Positions 21,837 to 32,374 of a DNA stretch of 64,000 nt are shown in pieces. The position numbers and the translations under genes are program-made. The DNA comes from Cordilura impudica. Its lineage: Eukaryota > Arthropoda > Insecta > Diptera > Scathophagidae. The stretch lies in contig OY821521.1 of the NCBI GenBank assembly GCA_963682025.1, positions 122,935,083 through 122,999,082 on the forward strand. Direction: 5' to 3'. The notes below the pieces were generated by a model. The model was not told the origin of the DNA. It saw only the letters and a list, made by a program, of their open reading frames with translations, and did no database searches. Positions within the stretch are counted from its first letter, which is position 1. Each line of letters starts with the position of its first letter.

Positions 21837-22555
21837 ATCCGTAACAGAAAATTTTTCTATCGCCTAAACAATCTTCAAATCTGTGGCCGGTTTCAGAACA
21901 ATTCCAACAAACCAAATCATTAATCTCTTCAACATTTAATGTAACTTCTTCTTTTAGACTTTCGGTCTCTATCTGAAACCATTTTTCGAGGTATAAAATT
22001 TCTGTTTGATCTATACTTATTTAATTCCTCTTCTAATATTTCCTGTTTTCTAACAAAGTCTCTTAATTCAGAAATTTTATTAATTTTAAAGTGTAAAATC
22101 TCTTTACGAACTTCTGGCCGTAAATTACGTTTTAAAATTTCAACTAAATCATAATCATTTACTGGAGTTTGTAACCGATCAGTAATTTGCAAAACTGCAT
22201 CATAAAAGGTATCAAATTTTTCTCCTATTCTTTGTTTTCTACTTCTTATCTTTTCTTTTAAGTCAAAATCTGTCCTAGTATCTCTAAATTGGTTTCTTAA
22301 TTCAGTACACAGTGTTTCCCAAGTAATTGTGGTGACGGTACCATGTAAACGCCAAAACCAATCGATAGCTTTGCCAGTAAATAATAAATGAATGTGAAGA
22401 CATAAGGTGTCGAAATCTCCTCGTAAACTCTGAACGGTAAGAGCTTGTACTCGATAAATAAAATTATCTACTGATAAACCTCCTTCTTCTTCACCACTAA
22501 ACTTTAAATGCCAACCAGATATGATTGCAGAAATTTTATCGGGAGCAAATTTAAG
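21751..22555 (-). pseudogene. gag: Gag capsid and nucleocapsid of the Osvaldo-like element
   Basis: Open from 22555 on - (LKFAPDKISAIISGWH), with retrotransposon capsid features (LTGKAIDWFWRLHG-like block, RNQFRDTR) to about 21970. A frameshift then leads into a nucleocapsid with knuckle CWNCSETGHRFEDC and a second Cys cluster CYGCGSPN...CAKC, ending at TGA near 21755. The capsid frame is +1 relative to the RING ORF that ends at 22551; a TAA stands immediately upstream in its own frame. RING and capsid were therefore probably one Gag separated here by a one-base indel, but two proteins or programmed frameshifting are also possible. Confidence 0.7.
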
Positions 22556-23105
22556 TTATATTGTTGATTATTATTATTTCATTTATCAAATTTTGAAGAG
22601 TATTATCACTAACATTTTGTTGATCTTGATTACATTGTGAATTCTGTGAATTCAAATTTTGGTGTGAAATATTTAATAAATCCTCTAAGGATCTAGCTTC
22701 CTTTTCTTTCTGATTATTTAAGTTAAGTCCGGGTGTTTGAGACATAGTCCAATCCAGTAAATTCCGTCTAGGTGGGTTTTGCTTTGGATTTAAAGCTTTT
22801 GGGATAGCACCACTATTAGGGGGGTTAATATTGGAAGGAGTTGGAAGAATAGCAGAAGCACTTTCCGTTTCCTCTAAAATGTTATGTGATTTTAATCTAT
22901 TTTGTCTACAAGCTTTACCACAAATTGGACAACCTGGAGTTTCCTTAAGAACATTTACGATACATTCCTTATGGAATACATGTTTGCATGGAGCCGAAAC
23001 AATAATGTCATCTACTTCATAATCTTTTCTGCAAATAGGACATTGTAGTATACTCCGTTTTACCTCAATCGATGGTATATTTTCATTACTATGAGTAATC
23101 GACAT
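22551..23105 (-). CDS. RING-H2 protein at the gag N-terminal position
   Basis: ATG at 23103-23105, 184 codons. A perfect RING-H2 signature occupies residues 22-62: C22, C25, C40, H42, H45, C48, C59 and C62, spacing C-x2-C-x14-C-x-H-x2-H-x2-C-x10-C-x2-C. The rest is Pro-, Asn- and Gln-rich and disordered-looking, ending just where the capsid frame begins. RING-H2 domains usually recruit ubiquitin-conjugating enzymes. In this place it could modify Gag particles or a host restriction factor; that is inference. It lies inside the element (about 540 bases downstream of the primer site), so it is element-encoded and not a host gene next door. No break in the RING itself. Confidence 0.85.
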   Translation of the reverse strand: MSITHSNENIPSIEVKRSILQCPICRKDYEVDDIIVSAPCKHVFHKECIVNVLKETPGCPICGKACRQNRLKSHNILEETESASAILPTPSNINPPNSGAIPKALNPKQNPPRRNLLDWTMSQTPGLNLNNQKEKEARSLEDLLNISHQNLNSQNSQCNQDQQNVSDNTLQNLINEIIIINNIT

Positions 23106-23643
23106 GTTATAAAAATTATTTCAATTATGAATTCAGTAAAACTTCTTTTTGGTAAATTAAAATTGGGTTTTCAGTTATGTTCACTGTACAGAGCAAACAT
23201 TGATAACTTAACAAATCTGAAAGTGGACGTTTAGAGCAAAACAAGAAATGCTTCATAAGCGTAATTCCTAAATTCTTCTTTGAAAATATCAATATATGAC
23301 TCTATTCACTGAACTATATCCTTGGAAAATTTTTAAATTATCATCTCACGAAACAAAAAGGAATGAATAGACTAATAAGTCATCGTGGATAGCAAAAGAG
23401 TAACTTCTCCTCTAATACAATTTTTCCTACTATGTATAAAAGTTATTATATTCTTGGTCAATACCAAACTACAGACAAACACTATTGTGAAATAATACTT
23501 CAAAAGAAATCCTTTTATATATATATTCTTGATAATTAAAATTGGTAAAATTGCGGTCCCAAAAACTATAGGAAAGTATACCTGGTGTTATGGTATGAAA
23601 ATTATCATCATAAATTCTAAAATTAGAGTCCTGACGTTTTCGG
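23106..23643 (-). other. Leader of the Osvaldo-like element
   Basis: About 540 bases between primer site and first ATG, noncoding, AT-rich. Packaging signals would be expected here; none is identified. Confidence 0.6.
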
Positions 23644-23661
23644 GCCCCACGTTGGGCGCCA
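23644..23661 (-). promoter_or_regulatory. tRNA-Lys primer-binding site
   Basis: Read on -, TGGCGCCCAACGTGGGGC begins six bases after the 5' LTR end. It is complementary to the 3' end of an animal tRNA-Lys, the primer used by Osvaldo and Ulysses. Confidence 0.9.
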
Positions 23662-23667
23662 TTTAAT

Positions 23668-26600
23668 TGAAACGCGTAGCCTTTAGGGTTGGGCGCCATT
23701 TGAATTGCAATGCATTTGGCTAATCAAACGGGGTGTATTGTATTCGAATAATTAATATGTTTATAAAAGATGAAATGGATATGATGGTGTTGTACTAAAT
23801 TTATACATTAACCCTATTAATACCCTATGGTCACAGTTAGAAACGGTACGCACGTGTTCGGCAAGCTAGCTAGTTCGGGAGATAGGGGCGGGGATCTTGA
23901 TTCACTGTCTGACCTTAAGCTGTACAACTAAAAATAAATCACGTGCGCTTTGGATGCCCTTAGACAAAATAAATAAACAAAAACAAAAAAATATATTACC
24001 CATTTTCATGTGCACAGTCTTTCGATAGAGCTGAGGTGTTAAAGCTCTTAGACTCTATACCCTCCCTTCCTGTGGTTCTTCTAGTGTCTGGTTTAGTTTT
24101 GAAAAACCCCAAATACAATTTACCTTTACCTTAGACCTTTAAAAGTTTTACTGAAGCAAGAGAACTATTCCATTTTAAAATTCGTTATTTTTATTGTATA
24201 ACAAAATTGGGATTCATAAAATTCGTATTTTTAAATTTTACTTATTAATATAAACTTATAGCTTTATAAGGTTAATAATTGAAATAGTAAATATTTGTTA
24301 ATGTATTCATTTCAAAGAGATTTTTATGGCGAATGCAAATTTAAGTAATAAGAGCCCTTTTAGAAAGAGAATAGCTTATTGAATTGTAGCATGCGATAAA
24401 AATTTCTTTGCATAAAACAATTGCTGGTAACTAATATAAATGGTATGAAGGCGTAATAAAGAGAATGATTTTTGAACAAACTTACATTATCGTATTTTGG
24501 TTACTCCAACGCTGCATGAAGGCCTCCTTGCATTGTCGATGTATGTTTGTGGCTTTGATGATAATGATGAAGTATGAAACAATTTTATATATTAAGAGTT
24601 TGTACTCTTTGTATTAGTTGCGTTATAATAAAATGATTATTTTATTTTGAACATTTCACAACAACAAAATTAACTCGTAGTATTGCAACCTTATTAGCTT
24701 ATTTTCTCTTCTTATAACGTATTTGCAATAATAAGATTTAATAATTGTTATAATTGAGTTTAATATATATGTATATGAGTTTATACTGGTATTTTATGAA
24801 TTTCTTAAAGAACAACAATTAAATTTTTTAGTGATCAAAACTTTTAAATTGAAATATGTTACACATAGACATCATATTAGGTCATTTACATATAGTGATA
24901 GGGTGAATTTAGAATATATATTAGGTATTTTAATAAGTTTTTGGACTTTAATTTTAAATAAATTTAATTTAACATTTTTTTTTGTTTTGTATGGCGTTAC
25001 TTAAACAACCTATAATTGTAAGTATAATTTTAATTAAAGTTCAGAATACATTATTAGTTAGAATAAACATATTTATAGTTTTTGCATGTTTCTTTTAACA
25101 ATTTATAACAAAATATAATGAGTTTTAATTCCTTTTTTTTAGATTTAAGAACGCTGTAAGTTCTAATTCAGAATTTTGAAATAACTCGTATTATTAATAC
25201 CATTCTCAATCGGGATTTTTTTTGATGGAATATGAATATAAATATGTATATATAAAGATGTAGACAGATTATAATAAAATAGGTCGGTGTTGCAAATTAA
25301 TATTTATTAACAATTCGATTAACCACGCTCAATAATGTTGATGGACATCTAAGGCCATAGTGAAATATAGATCAACTGGTTGTTTAGAACAATCCTTAAA
25401 GTTTCAGTCTCTCGAGTGACAGAAGCCGCTTTGAACAGACCATGCAGCTGTCCCTCTTTGGAGTGAAGTATGATGCAATACCCGAGCGACTTACTGACTA
25501 TTAGTTGAATTTGGTATTAACCCAATTTATGTTTAACAAGTATGCCTTTTTATACCAAAAAATGTTATGTTTCTCTGAGATTTGGGAAATTCTGGTAAAT
25601 TGCTCTGAAGATTGTGGACGGAGTGATGTTGGAAACTTAAATGATTTTTTTTTATACAGGTTCATAATACAGGCACGGAATTTGGGTATAATTTCCACAA
25701 ATCTTCTGTATTTCGGCGTTTTATATCCCGACTAAATTGAACAATTAATCTTCCATTAACTTTGACTATTTTAATAATCAAGTATTGTTAATGGGGATTT
25801 AAATTTTTACTTATATAAAAAAATTACGTTTCACTTTGTATTAATCACTTTAAAGTTCTTACTTATTTCACTGCCACAATCAGAAAAAACGCAATAGAAT
25901 TTTGTACAAAAGATCAAACCAATTATCATTCTACTTGGATGCTAGGTCAATGCAAGTGTATTGAAAGCTCTTGTAAGAAAGGTACAAAAAGATAAAACTG
26001 CAATGATTTAACTATCTCGCTCATCATGTATACAAATGTGTATCAACTATACATGAAACATACATGATATGAGGTAAAAGTAAAGCACAAAGTAAAAAAT
26101 AATAAAGAGCAAGTTTAGCCGCCAAAATATAAGAAATATAATAGTGATAGACCATTCGTCAGTGACGGTTATTATGGGGAAATTTAGGGGATAAACTGAT
26201 ATGAGTTTGCTAAAGGTGTGTTTACACTATGTGTATTTTCCATATGTAAATTCAGTTATACGATCCATACGTAATTCCGTGTGTGTGGCAAAATTAGCGT
26301 TTTACATACGATTCATATTTTTTGCGTTCAAACGTACATATGTATTTCCGTATGACATAACCTCTAAATGTAAACAACAGCTGATTTAATTTGTGAATTT
26401 AGAAAAATTTATTGTTAAAAATAAAGTTATATGTTTTATATATTTTTTAATTGTTAATTAATATTAAACAATTTATTTTTCTTTCAATATTAATCCTTAT
26501 AATTTACTCTTTTTTTCTTTCGCCACAAGCAGTGTTGTATTTTCATATGTTTGTCTTGCCAAAATAGAACCTGCTCTAATTGAAAAATTTACATATGTCT

Positions 26601-26891
26601 TGCAAAATGTGTTGTACATAAACAATGTTTGAAAGGGTTCACACTATGTGTACAAATTACACGTGCTAAAAAACTAAGAAAAACACAAGCAAAACACGTA
26701 GTGTGAACGCAGCTTAACTTATTTTTAAAAGTACCAAAAGTTTTATACTTAAAACTAATATATTGTTACTGTAAAACAAATAATTGTTCTTATAGCATTT
26801 TGATATTAACATAATTATAACTTAAATCAAGATTTATTTTACAATCTTGCCAAACCAAAATTTGCGAACAAACTAAAAATCGGCCATTACA
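23668..26891 (-). repeat. 5' LTR (right copy) of the Osvaldo-like element
   Basis: 3,224 bp, of which 504 are a later MITE insertion plus its target duplication; the remaining 2,720 match the other LTR. One tip base differs (TGA versus TGT at the inner end). The sequence at 23688-23698 repeats the primer-site core TGGCGCCCAAC (on -) within the LTR. Confidence 0.92.
26214..26714. mobile_element. MITE inserted in the LTR (Harbinger-like)
   Basis: 501 bp present only in the right LTR. Imperfect terminal inverted repeats: AGGTGTGTTTACACTATGTG at the left against AGCTGCGTTCACACTACGTG read inward from the right. A 3-bp target duplication TAA (26211-26213, 26715-26717) matches the empty site in the other LTR (TTTGCTAACTT near 18156). 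A 3-bp TAA/TTA duplication suits PIF/Harbinger. No coding capacity. Confidence 0.85.
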
Positions 26892-27514
26892 TAAGGCTAT
26901 TCAAAACAACTGCAGAAGAAATTACATTAGGTACATTAGTTAGGAAAAAATCTAGAGTAGATCCCTGTTTGTTAGCACTAGCAGGTACATATGTTTGTTC
27001 ACAAGGATAAATAATATTGATGTTATATGATGTAAGCTTCTCCTTTCCCCAACAGTTTGCTCTTAAACAGCCCCAGTTCCGATTCCTACTATTAAAATCA
27101 CCTCCAAGAATATATCTTTCACTTGTGCTACTCAACAGCTGAAAAAAGTTGTTTTCTATTTCTGTCTACACCAGCTGAAGCACCTGGAAAGTAACACGAA
27201 AAAATGTCTACACTACCAATATTAGTAAAAATTTTGACTCCAATATTTTCAATTAACTTAGTATTAATAATTGGTAATAAATTGTGTTGAATGTTTTTTT
27301 TAACAATAATTGTAACGCCGCCTCCTCTTACGACTTCTCTATCGTTTCTATAGACAAAAAAATCTCTATGCCTTATAGAAATATTTGAATTAAGCCACGT
27401 CTCTGACACTAAGCATACATCCACGTTGTGGTTTTTTAAGAACTGGAACAATTCTAAACTTTTGTTGCGAATGCCTCTAGCATTCCAAGTAACAATCTTG
27501 AGGACATTTGCCAT
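26892..27514 (-). pseudogene. LINE ORF2, N-terminal endonuclease
   Basis: ATG at 27514 (MANVLKIVTWNARGI) overlaps the ORF1 stop as TAATG. APE-type endonuclease motifs: TWNARGI, SETWL, then GGDFNSRNRNWG and STLDFFLTN. A one-base shift in a T-run near 27140 separates the first two from the last two. The segment ends with the codons for NSL at the Osvaldo-like insertion and resumes as SSDHLPF at 15620. Confidence 0.85.
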
Positions 27515-28323
27515 TATGACAGAAATTTACATGCGAGGTGTGTTATTACCTCAAATTGATCTGCCTTACTTCTGCAATTACGAAGATTAGTAATAAGCTG
27601 AAGAGTTAAGCTTTTAATTTCTTGCAACGTGAATAAATCACTGCTAGAATTATCGTTAAAATTGCTGTTGTTGTTATGTTGCCATACCCCTGTATAATTA
27701 GGAACATTTTGACGTAGGGTGTTAGGAAAATTTCTGTTGTAATTTATAGGGTTGGTGCTATTATTATTACGTGGAATAGACCGTGTTGGTTTTAAACGTT
27801 GTCTTATTTCTAAGTACGTAGCCCTACTTGGGCAATTATCGGAAAATGATTTGTGGTAGCCATTGCAATTAGCACATTTGATAGTTGGCACCTTACATTC
27901 GGTTGTTTTGTGTGAACCAGCACAGTTTGCACAGAACGTTTTAACCTTGCACCTGTTGGAACCGTGGCCAAACATTTGGCAATTGTAGCACTGGGTTATT
28001 TTATTTTTTTTAGTTTGTTGGAACTCCCACTTGATTTTTACATATTCTATGTCAGAATAATTTTGTCTTAATTCTTTCATCGTTATGGACTGTCGTTCAA
28101 AATAAACTACATAAATGAAATATTCGATGTTGTGATTATTCTTTTTAACCACTAATTTAACGTCTAAACATTTTAAGCCCAAGTCTATAAGCTTTTTCTT
28201 AATTATTGTAGGGTCGTACTTATCAAGTCCAAATAGCGCTTGCAGCGGATAGTAATAATTTGTTGATATTTTTGGCTGATTTGCTTTCAGCGAATTGTTA
28301 TTGGATTTTAGTTTTTTACTCAT
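27514..28323 (-). CDS. LINE ORF1 (Gag-like RNA-binding protein)
   Basis: 269 codons, intact. An N-terminal RNA-binding-like domain (YYYPLQALFG to VKIKWEFQQ) precedes three CCHC-type zinc knuckles: CYNCQMFGHGSNRC, CANCAGSHKTTEC and CANCNGYHKSFSDNC, the usual three of Jockey/R1-type ORF1. The C-terminal third is Asn-rich. It would bind LINE RNA and form ribonucleoprotein particles. The TAA stop overlaps the ORF2 ATG, suggesting termination-reinitiation coupling as described for some insect LINEs. Confidence 0.9.
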   Translation of the reverse strand: MSKKLKSNNNSLKANQPKISTNYYYPLQALFGLDKYDPTIIKKKLIDLGLKCLDVKLVVKKNNHNIEYFIYVVYFERQSITMKELRQNYSDIEYVKIKWEFQQTKKNKITQCYNCQMFGHGSNRCKVKTFCANCAGSHKTTECKVPTIKCANCNGYHKSFSDNCPSRATYLEIRQRLKPTRSIPRNNNSTNPINYNRNFPNTLRQNVPNYTGVWQHNNNSNFNDNSSSDLFTLQEIKSLTLQLITNLRNCRSKADQFEVITHLACKFLS

Positions 28324-28510
28324 TGTGGAAACGCATGATGCGTTTACATCTTCACTTATGTTGTTTTTTGTTGTTGTGGTTTTTTAAGCACTATGTACAA
28401 ATTGTTATTGTTCAATTGTATACGCAAAATGTTATTTTGTGTTTTTTTAATTTTTTTTTTTAATATGAAATTCTTTTACTTTGTTTTATATACTTGTAAT
28501 ACGAGAAACA

Positions 28511-28543
28511 CACGTCTTTATACTACAAGAGCATTAGAGAACT
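28511..28543 (-). promoter_or_regulatory. Internal LINE promoter (Inr plus DPE)
   Basis: On - the LINE begins CAGTTCTC, an initiator-like sequence, and AGACGTG (28511-28517), a perfect downstream promoter element, lies at +27 to +33 from the A of the initiator. TATA-less Inr/DPE promoters that start at the first base are typical of Jockey-type LINEs. Confidence 0.6.
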
Positions 28544-28639
28544 GTTTTTAGTTATTAACATTCTTTATTACAAATATTATAAAAGTTTGTGTTTTAATTC
28601 ACTAACCAATGAATTAAGTGACACTATTAGAACAGAAAT

Positions 28640-29510
28640 TGTGACTAAATACAACTTGGATATTTCTGTTAAAATATCGCAAAGGAATCTATATTGCTGC
28701 GACAAGATATTATAGTCGGTCTAGACCAACTATACGATACCCTATACCATGGTTTAGAGACCCTATCTCTTCGGTCGAAGTAATTCGATAAAGAAAATAA
28801 GCATAAACCAAATTTGAGTGGCATTATTATTAATTTTTTTGGCTGCAGATATGAAAAAGTTCATATCGGATGCTATATTTATATGGGGACTAGATCGAAA
28901 CATGGACCGAACCTGACCATATTTGGTAAAAATCACTTTGAAAAATATATGCAAACCAATTTTGAGAAAAATCTGTGCAATATTTTTTTTTTTTTTGATA
29001 GATTTAAGTGAAGATCGGGAAGCAGCTCTATATGGGGCCTATGACTAAGAATTGTCCTATTGGGATTATTTTTGGACTACTGATTAATGGATATAATATA
29101 CACATACAAACCCAATTTGACTGAGATCTATATGATAATTTGGGTCTTATGGCAATTCATGTCGATTTCATAGGGGTCATTTGTATGGGGACTAGGTTTG
29201 AACATGGACCGAATTTCACCAATTTCAATAGCATTCATCCTATGGCCGATAAAAGCTTATATACCAAATTTCATCAAAATATATTCATATTTGCAACCTG
29301 TAATTTGATTACAAGGTTTACATGGACACACAGACGGACAGACGGACGGACGGACAGACGGACATCGCTAAATCAGTGATTCTGAGTCGATCGGTATAAT
29401 AAAGGTGGGTCTAGGTCAAATAGTTTTGGTAGTTATAAACACAGCAGCACAAAGGTATTATACCCAAACCACATGGTGATATAGGGTATAAAAATGGAAT
29501 AACTGCGAAT
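28640..29510. repeat. Fly-type dispersed repeat with GGAC/AGAC microsatellite
   Basis: Noncoding. Contains phrases common in fly intergenic repeats (TATATGGGGACTAG, AACATGGACCGAA, GAGTCGATCGGTATA) and a short array of GACGGACA units at about 29328-29362. Both ends carry ATACCCTATA-like words in opposite orientation (28735 and 29490), perhaps terminal repeats. A smaller fragment of a similar family, AGAGGGTATATATCAG, is at 36096-36200. Family name not known to me. Confidence 0.55.
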
Positions 29511-30049
29511 TTGCGCCTAACAGGTAGAAAACGAAAGGCTACGAATTATGAGCACTGGCTGATCGTTCGGAAATTTAAGAACGACCCACTCGAAACACCC
29601 AAAACTGCCGCTTTGGAATGAAATAAAAGCACAATTAATCACACTAGCAGATTCCAGCCCTCGAAATTCGAGTACAAATTCTAGGAAATTTTATTTTTTC
29701 ATTAACCCGAATTAACCTGAATTACTTTTTTTTCAAATTTAAAAAAAAAAAACTACATAGCTGTATATTTGGGATAGAAAGAAGCTCAAATATACTTAAT
29801 TTTTTTAAATCCTTGGACTATTCGCAGAGCTATCCTTAAAAAAGGATCGTGATCATATGATCACGCTAGGCGGTATGGGGTACAGGTTTTTTCTTCAATA
29901 ATAAACACATCTTTATTGACCAAACATATTTTTTATTATAAAAATAAAAACTTTTATAATTACTATAATTATTTCACAAGTTTTAAGTCTTATATATTCA
30001 GTTTCTTATATTACATTTTTGTTTTAATTCTTTTTTATATATAGAAAAA

Positions 30050-31999
30050 TTATGGCTTTGTATGATAAGGAATGAAACATTTTATGCAGAGGCCGATGTT
30101 CCATTTGAAACACCCTGTTCTTATTGTGGATGCGCATTTTTCATATCCACAACGTCGTCTGTTGCATTCTCGAACCAAATAATTTATACCATCATATCTA
30201 AGCAAATTCTCAGCCTTGCTTTTATCTTATAGGCATCTAACTGTAGCAGATGAACCAGGACCTTTCCCCTTTTCACCAAATGTCTTACAATAATATTTGG
30301 CGATTTCCCTACGGAATTCTAATTGCGAAATTTTGGATTGGCCATTTCGATGCAGCTGCCAAGCATTGACTACACATGCATCTACTAACCATGTAAAAAT
30401 GGAACTATACCATTTCTTTCCCCTGAATGAAATACGATAAAGACTTAAGTTCTGATCAAAGCGATCAACTCCACACATATTTTTATTATATTCAGTTATT
30501 GCAGATGGTCGAGGAACGTTGATCTTTTTGTGCTCCAATTTGCAATAGCGTGAAGCCATTGATTTCGGTTCAACTCCGAAACAGGTTGAGAGAACTGATA
30601 CTACAGAATTATCGACCCATTTCAACAACAGTAAATTCACAGGTTCTATCAAAATGTATTTACAACTACCTCCTGGATTTTTCGTGAGTTTTTTCTTATT
30701 AGGAATTGGGCAGTTTGCGATTTTCACGGATGGTACCAGTTGCATTGTAGCCTGAAGCCTTCAAAAATGTGAGGAATGGTATACCTGTGAACAAGTTGTC
30801 GAAAAAGAAATGGTAAGGAAGGTATCGCTTTTCATCATCGAAATCTCTCTATCATGCTTATTAGCGGAGCAGCACATTTAGCAAACTTTTCTTCATACTT
30901 GCTGTTCGATCTGGGATTTTTGCCTTGGTATATCTCAAAATTGATTAGATATCCACTTGGGGTGCATAGAGACCAAACTTTGTATCCAAAACGAACAGGC
31001 TTCCCTTTTACAAATTGTTTGCATCCATGGCGACCAAAGTAGGATATGATACTTCGTCGTATGACAAGTTTTCCTAAGGATGAAAATTTTTTAACGTATT
31101 TGCTTTTACGTGATCAAGAATTGGTCGCAGCTTCCACATTTTGTCAGGATTGGGATTTTCTTTTGTTCCCGCTTTATCATTATCTTCGAAATGCAAGGCC
31201 TGAATAATCTGCTCAAAGCGATTTCGTCGGTTCCAGAAATATCGCATTCCGGTATGAAAACTGTACCCTGAAATTATCATTATGCCAATTACTACTCGTA
31301 CTTCATTTATTGTAATGTTTGGATTTGGCTTTTGACGCAGCACAACGTATCTATTCGCGTATTCTGCTTTATGTTGCAAAAGATGATCATCAAAAAACTT
31401 CTCAAATTGTTCATGAGGATGCAATTCACGGCAGTCTGTATAATTTGGCTCAGGAAAAACAGGCATTGAAACTTCAATGTCTTTCTTCAACCAAGAAAAC
31501 TTGATGTTTTTGTTGTTTTCGGCTAAGGAAATGTTCAACTGCTTTGGCTGAATTTTACGCAGCTTTGATGCTGGAGGAGATGAGCGTGCAGTTAAAAGTA
31601 ATTCATCGTCAGCGAAAAATATCGGCATCTTTTCGATGTCTGAAAGCGATAATTGATTTTTGAGAATTGAAAATATGGTAGTCTAATCTTACCTATGCGA
31701 CTTTTTTGCTCTTCTTCATCCTGGCCACCTATGCGTTTTCCGGAGTGCAAAACAATCTCAGAGGCGCCTTTGAGCTGTTGCGCGCAGATATCATCTGGAT
31801 CGCCAGCAGCGTCTTCTTCAGCATCGTCCTCACCGGTTGCATATCCATCATAGTCTGCTCCCTCAAAATAAAGTAACTTAGGCAAGTCGTACTTCTGTGC
31901 CTCACTTGCCTCATCATGAACAAAATCGATGGTTTGTTGAAGGGCCAGTTTTTTAAAAATATGAATTTTGCAAACGAAATAGCAAAAACATATGAACAC
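30050..31999 (-). pseudogene. piggyBac-type transposase (PGBD-like), two exons
   Basis: The N-terminal acidic region (31999-31693) is joined to the core by a 53-base intron (31692-31640 on -, GTAAGA to TTTCAG) whose removal keeps the frame. Core: [14 protein letters not shown]; first catalytic Asp in LSYDES followed by [10 protein letters not shown]; second in FFFDNLFTG; third region GVDRFDQ. It ends in the family's Cys-rich domain (CNRRRCGYEKC to CIKCFIPYH). Broken by frameshifts near 31075, 30860 and 30745 and by a TAA near 30229. The exact start is uncertain. It would cut and paste the element at TTAA sites if intact. Confidence 0.85.
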
Positions 32000-32374
32000 A
32001 CTTAAGAAAAAACACGAAAATCATTCACCTAGATATTTATAATCAATTAAGTGACACTTGTTTATAGGTAAAGGTTCCCTTAGCTTTGATTTGTAAGTTC
32101 ATTTGCTGTTCTATGTAATATAGAACCATAAATATATTGATACTTACTTATGCATGTAATCCATTTTGCATTTTTTTGCGATTTAAAAATTGGGCTCCCA
32201 ATTTGACGTGCTTACTGGCTTCAGCAAAAAAACCAAACTGACACAAAATGCATATAGAGAAATAAATAATTTCTCTGAGAATAAATTAGACAAAAAAAAA
32301 TGTGCGCTCCGATGTTTTGTTTTTCTTGGAACTGACTTTAAAGTGAAAGCTATGTGGCATGATCAAATGAACAC

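Larger units (their letters stand above)
15621..26891 (-). mobile_element. Osvaldo/Ulysses-like LTR retrotransposon with 2.7 kb LTRs
   Basis: Complete 11.3 kb element on -. LTR tips are TGTAA/TTACA, the target duplication is TAAG (15617-15620 and 26892-26895), and the primer site matches tRNA-Lys. Order on - is 5' LTR, leader, RING-containing ORF, capsid and nucleocapsid, protease-RT-RNase H-integrase, 3' LTR. The very long LTRs, Lys primer and integrase pattern (YSPQANASERVNRS) point to the Osvaldo/Ulysses group. Gag and Pol carry several breaks, and the LTRs differ by roughly one base per hundred by eye, so it is older than the mdg3-like element. It inserted into the endonuclease domain of the LINE. 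Confidence 0.9.
26892..28543 (-). mobile_element. Jockey-type LINE, segment 1 (5' UTR, ORF1, endonuclease)
   Basis: The LINE appears full length: it starts near 28543 with an Inr/DPE promoter and ends at 8191. Removing the two LTR elements gives about 3.9 kb. Possible target duplication CTGTTTTTA at 8183-8191 and 28542-28550, though the T-run leaves the edges uncertain. Confidence 0.82.
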
